Origin: Nitrosopumilales archaeon CG_4_9_14_0_2_um_filter_34_16
Lineage (GTDB): Archaea > Thermoproteota > Nitrososphaeria > Nitrososphaerales > Nitrosopumilaceae
Direction: 5' to 3'
Length of the DNA: 5,611 nucleotides
Assembly: GCA_002788515.1 (NCBI GenBank)
Contig: PFRJ01000083.1
Span: forward strand, 1 to 5,611
Shown one piece after another: positions 1-4,872 of the stretch. Under the pieces are notes generated by a model that was not told where the DNA came from, searched no databases, and saw nothing but the letters and a program-made list of their open reading frames with translations. How positions within the stretch are numbered: position 1 is the stretch's first letter; each line of letters opens with the position of its first letter. The translations under genes and the position numbers were made by a program.

Positions 1-77
1 ATGAGAGAAGAGCAGAGAATTATGAATCATTAATTACAATTGCATCATTTATGATGTATTGTAGGGTTTTAGGATGA
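1..77 (+). mobile_element. Right end of an IS5/IS4-superfamily insertion sequence (partial)
   Basis: The first 77 bases carry the end of a transposase frame, and a different gene, already in mid-domain, begins right after its stop codon. This suggests that the element's right boundary lies at or within a few bases of the stop, so that the terminal inverted repeat would overlap the last codons (around 55-80, including GGGTTTTAGGATGAG). The left end is outside the window, so the inverted repeat and target duplication cannot be confirmed, and the exact boundary is inferred. Confidence 0.5.
3..77 (+). CDS. C-terminal tail of a DDE transposase, IS5/IS4 superfamily (5' partial)
   Basis: The frame is open from the window edge to a TGA at 75-77, giving about 24 residues. 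They begin ERRAENYESL, continue with a short hydrophobic stretch (ITIASFMM) and end CRVLG. IS5/IS4-type DDE transposases commonly finish with a helix of the form 'YERRAENYxxLxxIAxxMIxxRxL', lying after the last catalytic Glu, and this tail matches that pattern by eye. No catalytic residue is visible because the rest of the gene lies before the window. The assignment rests on a short match recalled from family knowledge. The alternative is an unrelated reading frame that happens to be open for 25 codons. The same frame resumes after the stop as the interrupted secreted-protein gene, which supports an IS junction here. Confidence 0.55.
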   Translation, partial: ERRAENYESLITIASFMMYCRVLG

Positions 78-1010
78 GTTGTACCTGTAATTCAAGGTCC
101 TGTTTTTGATAAAAGTGGACAATACAATATTCAAGTTTCCGTTGTAGGAGCAACAAATCCAAAGACAATGACCACCCAAGATTTGCTATTTGAAACTTTC
201 TTACACCTTCCGCAAAAATACACTTTCCCAATCAAGATTGCAAATGCTCAGGAATTTCCAATATCAATTAAATCTCACAATGATGAAATTTCAAATTTCA
301 ATTATGATGAATCAACAAATAAAATTTCATATGAAATATTCTATGATTTGAACGAACATCAACATGATTCTAGTATTAATCAAATAGTGTTATTGCAAAA
401 GGATTTCTCACCTTTCAAACAAGGATATGACGTTGATGTTTTTGTAGAAGGTATACAAATTAAAGATAATTATTTTGATTTTGAAATTTCAAACCCCGAT
501 GAAAATATTGTTAGAATAAACATTCCCTATGAAGAACTCATGGAAATTAAAAACAAACTAAATCTCAAAAATGACAATAATCAAATTAAAATAGAAATTT
601 TATCTGGTGAACAAATTGCTCTAAATGAACTTGATTTTATGTTTGAAAACGGTGTTAATGCAAAAGTATCCTGGAATTCCAAATTAAAAACAGATGAAAA
701 AATCCCACTTACATTTTCTTTCTTTGATGTAAATAATAAACCTGCAAAAGATATTTTGTTTGCATATAGTATTTCTGATTCTTCTGGAAAAGAGATTTGG
801 TCAAATATGGGAATCTCTGATACCTATCTTGGTATCTTAACCCCTCATGGAATTTATCAAGAATCTGTTTTAGTTTCTACTGATGGCCAATACCAATTAA
901 AAATAATTTTGATTGGTCATGATTCTAATAATTTTGAAAAGTATTTCACTTCAAAATCTGACTTTAGTCTTTATTCTGATTCCGTAAAAGAAGAAAAAAC
1001 TGAAATTGTT

Positions 1011-1115
1011 CCATCATGGATAAAAAATAATGCTGGATGGTGGGCAGATGGAATTCTGGGTGATCAAGAATTTATTCAATCTATTCAATTTTTGATCAAC
1101 GAAAATATCATTAAT
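1011..1115 (+). repeat. WIKNNAGWW C-terminal repeat, copy 1
   Basis: This 35-residue unit begins PSWIKNNAGWWADG and ends with a helix-like segment (FIQSIQFLINENIIN). Its first 40 bases (1011-1050) differ from copy 2 at a single base, while the rest is similar only in protein pattern. The Trp- and Asn-rich head followed by an amphipathic helix suggests a small fold that binds another surface component, but that role is inferred. Confidence 0.85.
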
Positions 1116-1157
1116 ATCACAGTTACTGAATCCAAATCAACAGGTTCTCAAGAAATT

Positions 1158-1262
1158 CCATCCTGGATAAAAAATAATGCTGGATGGTGGGCAGATGACT
1201 TGATTTCTGAAAGTGATTTTGTTAAAGGAATAGAGTTTCTTATTAGTCAAGGAATAATTAAT
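1158..1262 (+). repeat. WIKNNAGWW C-terminal repeat, copy 2
   Basis: This is the second 35-residue unit (PSWIKNNAGWWADD head, FVKGIEFLISQGIIN tail) and it ends exactly at the stop codon. Bases 1158-1197 match 1011-1050 with one mismatch (CCATCC against CCATCA). The units are offset by 147 bp and joined by a linker rich in Ser, Thr and Glu. The helix half has diverged much more than the Trp half. Confidence 0.85.
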
Positions 1263-1274
1263 TAAAATTTAAAA

Positions 1275-1321
1275 TTGGAATTTAAGACCAACAATGAATG
1301 ATTGCCTGGTGACAATTCCAA
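1275..1321. other. Imperfect inverted repeat downstream of the truncated gene
   Basis: TTGGAATT (1275-1282) and AATTCCAA (1314-1321) are perfect 8-base complements. Inside them, ACCA (1287-1290) can pair with TGGT (1307-1310) across a small internal loop. The hairpin starts 10 bases after the stop codon of the truncated gene and no T-run follows it directly. It may be a transcript 3' structure or may be chance in AT-rich DNA. Apart from this and the rps19e promoter, I see nothing definite in the 241-bp gap at 1266-1506, and no tRNA-like fold. Confidence 0.25.
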
Positions 1322-1475
1322 CTGAATTGAATTTTCTGAAATGATATTTAGATAATACTGATAATTTGTATGAATAATTTCTTCGTATTTTTTAAATCAA
1401 AACTGAGAAAATTTATCACCGATCTAAGAATTTGTGCCGAAACATGTTGAACAAACAGACACAATATCTCAATGA

Positions 1476-1482
1476 TTTATAA
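1476..1482 (+). promoter_or_regulatory. TATA box of the rps19e operon
   Basis: TTTATAA is centred about 28 bases before the rps19e ATG at 1507. Archaeal transcription usually starts about 25-27 bases after the TATA centre, so the transcript would start within a few bases of the start codon and be leaderless or nearly so. No Shine-Dalgarno sequence is present, which fits this. Confidence 0.65.
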
Positions 1483-1506
1483 GACGATTATCGATTTTTT
1501 GACTTT

Positions 1507-1959
1507 ATGGCAAAGGTATACGATGTACCAGCAGATGTATTGATTGGAAGACTAGCAGCTACTCTAAAAAGCGAAGATATTCCTGTGCCTTCTTGGATTC
1601 CATTTGTCAAAACCGGAGCTCATGCAGATAAACCACCACAAGATCGAGATTGGTGGCATACTAGATGCGCTTCAATCATGAGAAAAATTTACCTTAATGG
1701 TCCTATTGGGATTAATGCTTTAAGAAATGATTACGGTGGTGGTCGACCATCTGGATATGGAGCTGCTCATCACAAAGATGCTGGCGGTGCAATTATTCGC
1801 AATGCAATTCAAGGATTAGAAAAACTTGGCTATCTAGAAAAAGTTGAGAAGAAAGGACGTATTGTGTCTAAACAAGGAATGCAAAAACTTGATAGATTAT
1901 CAACAGAAATTCTTAAAGAACTAATTGTTGAAAATCCACAATTGAAGATATACTCTTAG
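1507..1959 (+). CDS. rps19e: 30S ribosomal protein S19e
   Basis: This is a 150-residue protein of the S19e family, a small-subunit ribosomal protein found in archaea and eukaryotes but not in bacteria, needed in eukaryotes for 18S rRNA 3' maturation. Family marks in order are VPSWIPFVKTGAHADKPP (about residues 27-44), DRDWWHTRCASIMRKIY (47-63), GPIGINALRNDYGGG (65-79), the GAIIRNAIQGLEKLGYLEKV block (about 93-112) and KKGRIVSKQG (115-124). Length is normal for an archaeal S19e and the fold is a winged-helix core. The ATG at 1507 fits the N-terminus MAKVYDVPAD and the TATA box. It is followed after 7 bases by the PDCD5 gene, a common archaeal arrangement. Confidence 0.97.
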   Translation: MAKVYDVPADVLIGRLAATLKSEDIPVPSWIPFVKTGAHADKPPQDRDWWHTRCASIMRKIYLNGPIGINALRNDYGGGRPSGYGAAHHKDAGGAIIRNAIQGLEKLGYLEKVEKKGRIVSKQGMQKLDRLSTEILKELIVENPQLKIYS

Positions 1960-1966
1960 ATTCAAA

Positions 1967-2248
1967 ATGAGTTTTCCAGAATCTGATGAACCACCTTACG
2001 ATAATACTAATCATGAATTAGCAGCACAAAAAGAACAAATCCTAAAACAAGTTCTTTCACCAGAAGCTAGAATGAGACTAAATAATATCAAAATGGTCAA
2101 ACCAGAATTATCTAACATGGTTGAACAATATCTGATCGGAATGGCTACTCAAGGAAAACTCCCCGGAAAAATCAGTGATGAACAATTAAAGCAAATATTG
2201 CTCTCTACACAGCAGCCAAAGCGTGATTTTAAGATAAATCGAATCTAA
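1967..2248 (+). CDS. PDCD5-family double-stranded DNA-binding protein
   Basis: This is a 93-residue protein of the PDCD5/TFAR19 family, small helical proteins conserved in archaea and eukaryotes. Archaeal members bind DNA in vitro, and the human homologue is linked to apoptosis and chaperonin-assisted folding. The family core is clear: ILKQVLSPEARMRLNNIKMV, then KPELSNMVEQYLIGMATQGK, then the KISDEQLKQIL helix and a basic C-terminal end KRDFKINRI. The first 20 residues are acidic and probably disordered. It lies 7 bases after rps19e with no promoter between, so the two are almost certainly co-transcribed. No clear Shine-Dalgarno sequence precedes the ATG at 1967. Its exact cellular role in archaea is unsettled. 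Confidence 0.93.
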   Translation: MSFPESDEPPYDNTNHELAAQKEQILKQVLSPEARMRLNNIKMVKPELSNMVEQYLIGMATQGKLPGKISDEQLKQILLSTQQPKRDFKINRI

Positions 2249-2258
2249 TACAGAAAAA

Positions 2259-2266
2259 ATATAAAT
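2259..2266 (+). promoter_or_regulatory. TATA box of the dehydrogenase-lyase operon
   Basis: ATATAAAT, preceded by an A-run, lies about 28 bases upstream of the ATG at 2290. The geometry predicts a leaderless transcript. It favours the start at 2290 over the in-frame TTG at 2284, and it separates this operon from the ribosomal one before it. Confidence 0.65.
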
Positions 2267-2289
2267 TTAGAAAGAAATTCTGTTTGGTC

Positions 2290-3369
2290 ATGAAAGCCGT
2301 TGTATACAATGAATACGCACCAGATGATAATTATACTAAAATCCTCAAAGTCCAGGATATAGATGACCCAAAACCAAAATCAGACGAAGTAGTTTTCAAA
2401 GTAAAAGCTGCTGCTCTGAATTATAATGATATTTGGGGAATGCGTGGAGTTCCAGTTGCAGTTCCATTACCACACGTATCCGGTTCTGATGCCGCAGGTG
2501 ATGTTATAGCAGTTGGCGAAGATGTTAAAAATATTCAAGTTGGTGATAGAGTTGTATCCCACTCTAATATGTCATGTAGAGTTTGTAAAGCATGTACTGA
2601 CGGCCGAGAATTTGATTGTGTTAAGAGAGCCATTTGGGGATTCCAAACTGGTCCAACTTGGGGAGCATTTCAAGAAGTAACTCATCTTCCTGAAGTTAAT
2701 ATTTCAAAAATTCCAGAAGGAATATCCTATGATGAAGCAGCAGCTGCATCTATGACATTGTTGACGTCATGGCATATGCTTGTAGGTAGAGCAAAAATTA
2801 CTCCTGGGCAAACTGTTCTAATTATGGGAGGAGGTTCTGGAGTTGGAAGCTTTGGAATTCAAATTGCAAAATTATACAACTGTGATGTTATTGCAACTGC
2901 AAGTCCAGATAAACTAGACAAATGTTTAGAACTTGGAGCTGACTACGCAGTAGATCATAGAAAAGATGATTGGAGTAAAGAAGTCTTTAAGATTTCAAAA
3001 GAACTTGCAAAGAAAAAAGGCGAAGCGCCAGGAATTGATTTGTCATTTGATCATATTGGTGAAACACACTGGAATCAACAATTACAGTTGTTAAAGTATG
3101 GTGCAACACTAGTTTCATGTGGTGCAACAACTGGTTATAATGCACAAACTGATCTTAGACATGTATTCTTCAAAGGAACCAACATCTTAGGTTCTACACA
3201 AGGAACTAAAGCAGAATTAGATCAAGCTCTCTATTGGATGGGTAAAGGTAAAATCAAAGCTGCAATTGATTCAACATATACATTTGAACAAGCTGCAGAA
3301 GCCCACACAAAGATGTTAACCGGAAAAGGTCTCTTTGGCAAAATCTTAATGAAGCCAGAGGGCGTCTAG
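2290..3369 (+). CDS. Medium-chain dehydrogenase/reductase, possibly an enoyl-CoA reductase
   Basis: This is a 359-residue cytosolic MDR-superfamily oxidoreductase with an N-terminal GroES-like catalytic domain and a Rossmann domain. Start 2290 gives MKAVVYNEY, the usual MDR opening, and fits the TATA box. The structural zinc loop is complete (C96, C99, C102, C110). The Rossmann nucleotide loop is GGGSGVG (180-186), followed by FGIQIAK. The catalytic zinc ligands of classical alcohol dehydrogenases look absent: the position of the first Cys reads NYNDIW (44-49), and the GHE motif reads GSD (65-67). GSD and the IWGFQTGPTWGAFQEV stretch resemble crotonyl-CoA carboxylase/reductase and acryloyl-CoA reductase relatives, which use NADPH to reduce enoyl thioesters without catalytic zinc. 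Reduction of an enoyl-CoA is therefore my favoured inference. A quinone reductase or another zinc-independent MDR remains possible. The next gene starts 7 bases after its stop, which suggests shared acyl-CoA chemistry. Superfamily is secure, but the substrate is not. Confidence 0.88.
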   Translation: MKAVVYNEYAPDDNYTKILKVQDIDDPKPKSDEVVFKVKAAALNYNDIWGMRGVPVAVPLPHVSGSDAAGDVIAVGEDVKNIQVGDRVVSHSNMSCRVCKACTDGREFDCVKRAIWGFQTGPTWGAFQEVTHLPEVNISKIPEGISYDEAAAASMTLLTSWHMLVGRAKITPGQTVLIMGGGSGVGSFGIQIAKLYNCDVIATASPDKLDKCLELGADYAVDHRKDDWSKEVFKISKELAKKKGEAPGIDLSFDHIGETHWNQQLQLLKYGATLVSCGATTGYNAQTDLRHVFFKGTNILGSTQGTKAELDQALYWMGKGKIKAAIDSTYTFEQAAEAHTKMLTGKGLFGKILMKPEGV

Positions 3370-3376
3370 TCATTTA

Positions 3377-4231
3377 ATGACACAGCTTTTCCGTAGTCTC
3401 ATTTTTGTTCCAGGAAACAATCAAAGATTTCTAGAAAAAGCAAAGAATCTACAGGCTGATATTGTTTGTTTTGACTTGGAAGATTCGGTACCTGATAATG
3501 AAAAAATTAATGCACGAAAACTAATCAGATCTGCACTAAAATCTAGAAAGTCTTACACGTCTTCAATTTTTGTACGTACAAATTCTCCTTCTTCGGGAAA
3601 AGTTCCTTCAGATCTTAAGGAAATCATTCAGCATGGTATTGATGGTATTGTTATTCCCAAAGTAAACAATATTCAAGAAATGAAAAAGATTGAAAAAATT
3701 TTATCAAAATTAGAAAAAACACGCAAGATAAAACCCCTTCAAATCATTCCTTCAATTGAATCTACAGAGGGAGTAGTAAATGCGTATAATATTGCATCAT
3801 TTGGAAAACGAATCTCTGCTATGGTTTTTGGCGTTTTTGATTTGCTAAATGATCTGGGAGTAGAATATACAAAAGATTCTGAAGGAGCACAATATTCACG
3901 AAGAAAAATACCTATTGATGGACGTGCAGCTGGAATACCTGTAATCGATGCAATTTGGCAGGATCTTAAAGACTCTAAGGGATTGGAAAGAGATTGTAAA
4001 ATTGGTAAAAGTTTAGGCTATTCAGGAAAAAGTATCATACATCCAGATCAAATTTCTGTTGTACACAAATTATTTCATCCAAATAAAAGTGAAATTTTAT
4101 GGGCTGAAAAAGTTTGTAAAGTCTATAGTGAATCAACTAAGAAAGGAAAAGGTGCTACCACAGTTGATGGAAAAATGATAGATGAGGTGCACTTTAAACA
4201 GGCAAAAGCACTTTTAGAACTTGTAAAATAA
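3377..4231 (+). CDS. HpcH/HpaI-CitE-like CoA-ester lyase (CLYBL/malyl-CoA lyase-like)
   Basis: This 284-residue TIM-barrel protein belongs to the citrate lyase beta-subunit-like family, Mg-dependent enzymes that cleave or form C-C bonds in 3-hydroxyacyl-CoA esters such as malyl-, citramalyl- or citryl-CoA. Visible marks are RSLIFVPGN (6-14), FDLEDSVP..EK..AR (32-47), VRTN with Arg67, VIPKV, IPSIES with the presumed metal ligand E128, MVFGVFD with the second presumed metal ligand D155, GYSGKSIIHPDQI, and the C-terminal GKMIDEVH with D269, which in CLYBL-type enzymes completes a neighbouring active site. The usual 'FGxED' metal motif reads FGVFD, so the Glu is replaced while the Asp stays. The presence of the C-terminal segment points to a stand-alone lyase or thioesterase of the CLYBL/malyl-CoA type, not a subunit of the citrate lyase complex. 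It is 7 bases downstream of the dehydrogenase, and GAGGG lies 14 bases before its ATG. The substrate cannot be told from sequence. Confidence 0.88.
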   Translation: MTQLFRSLIFVPGNNQRFLEKAKNLQADIVCFDLEDSVPDNEKINARKLIRSALKSRKSYTSSIFVRTNSPSSGKVPSDLKEIIQHGIDGIVIPKVNNIQEMKKIEKILSKLEKTRKIKPLQIIPSIESTEGVVNAYNIASFGKRISAMVFGVFDLLNDLGVEYTKDSEGAQYSRRKIPIDGRAAGIPVIDAIWQDLKDSKGLERDCKIGKSLGYSGKSIIHPDQISVVHKLFHPNKSEILWAEKVCKVYSESTKKGKGATTVDGKMIDEVHFKQAKALLELVK

Positions 4232-4248
4232 TCGTTTTCTAATTAATC

Positions 4249-4872
4249 TTATTCTAATGATTCTATGATTGATCTCATGCTAGTACTTTTTTCAAACATT
4301 TTTTCTGTTATTATTCCAGTCACTGTAATTTTTTCTTTTTTGATTTCTATTTTCATCTCATGAAAAACACATTGTAATTTAGATATTTTTTTACTTTCAC
4401 TAAGTACTTTTCCTGATTCAATAATTAATCCATTAAGAATCAAATTTTCTATTTTTCTATATCCTGATGTTTTAGGAACTTTGGATTCTTTAAGAATCTG
4501 TGGTATGGTGTATTCTTTTTCTAAAAGAGACGAGATTATTTTTCTTGTTTCCACTTCACCAAATAATTCTAAAATTAAATCACTTAATTCTGAATTAACT
4601 ATGGTAGCTAGATATTTGTCTTCTTTCTTCTTCACTTTGATAGTCTTATTCATACAGTCTTTCTCAAGTTTTTTAATATCTAACGTAGAATTTTTTCTAA
4701 GGATACTTGAAAACCTATGGAAATGCTCAATTGATAATTTTATTGACATTCCATGCTCTAAAAATAGCTCACGTTCAATTTTCTTTAAAACATCTAATGG
4801 AAGGTATGTATCAACCTTTACGCCTAAAATCAATAGTATTGCACCAGAAGATCTAAGATCAACATTATTCAT
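4249..4872 (-). CDS. Winged-helix transcriptional regulator with an uncharacterised N-terminal domain
   Basis: This is a 207-residue cytosolic protein on the minus strand, convergent to the lyase gene with 17 bases between stop codons. Residues about 106-155 read as a winged helix-turn-helix: EVETRKIISSLLEKEYTIPQ forms the first helices, ILKESKVPKTSGYRKIENLI the turn and recognition helix, and NGLIIESGK the wing, as in ArsR-like archaeal regulators. Residues 1-100 form a mixed helix/strand domain (DLRSSGAILLILGVKV at the start) that I do not recognise; it could sense a ligand or make dimer contacts. Residues 160-207 continue in a strand-rich tail (IKLQ-like basic stretches, then KITVTGIITEKMFEK). 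No metal-binding Cys cluster is seen, with only C73 and one Cys in LQCVF. Its start is 9 bases from the divergent transposase start, so its promoter must lie inside the transposase coding sequence. I see no strong TATA box there. The target genes are unknown. Confidence 0.75.
   Translation of the reverse strand: MNNVDLRSSGAILLILGVKVDTYLPLDVLKKIERELFLEHGMSIKLSIEHFHRFSSILRKNSTLDIKKLEKDCMNKTIKVKKKEDKYLATIVNSELSDLILELFGEVETRKIISSLLEKEYTIPQILKESKVPKTSGYRKIENLILNGLIIESGKVLSESKKISKLQCVFHEMKIEIKKEKITVTGIITEKMFEKSTSMRSIIESLE

Larger units (their letters stand above)
78..1265 (+). pseudogene. 5'-truncated secreted beta-rich protein with two C-terminal WIKNNAGWW repeats
   Basis: The frame is open from just after the TGA at 75-77 to TAA at 1263-1265. 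The first ATG is at 168, but the 30 codons before it (VPVIQGPVFDKSGQYNIQVS, then VVGATNPKT) already read as ordinary beta-sandwich domain sequence, and none of them is ATG, GTG or TTG. Translation from 168 would give 365 residues that start inside a domain, with no signal peptide or membrane helix. The body alternates short hydrophobic strands with acidic, Asn-rich loops, as in extracellular Ig-like proteins. It ends in two 35-residue repeats starting PSWIKNNAGWWAD. I know this repeat from exported Nitrosopumilus-type proteins, but I do not know its function. The best explanation is a secreted or cell-surface protein whose 5' part was separated by the insertion sequence at 1-77. The remaining frame is undamaged, so the event may be recent. 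It could still be expressed from 168 as a cytoplasmic fragment, but that seems unlikely to be useful. Confidence 0.7.

Noticed and set aside
49..231. Minus-strand open frame of 60 codons
   Set aside because: It overlaps the transposase tail and the truncated secreted-protein frame, has no recognisable domain, and its composition fits the antisense of AT-rich coding DNA.
1011..1197. CRISPR-like or transposon terminal repeat from the two 40-base copies
   Set aside because: Both copies are in frame inside one coding sequence and encode the same protein motif, so they are a protein-domain duplication.
1266..1475. Possible small gene or RNA gene in the gap before rps19e
   Set aside because: Only very short frames such as a 12-codon one at 1444 are present, and I found no cloverleaf, box C/D pattern or riboswitch-like structure. 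TATA-like AT runs near 1389-1396 have no gene to serve.
2284..2289. TTG start for the dehydrogenase two codons upstream
   Set aside because: ATG at 2290 gives the typical MDR N-terminus MKAVVYNEY and sits at the expected distance from the TATA box for a leaderless message.
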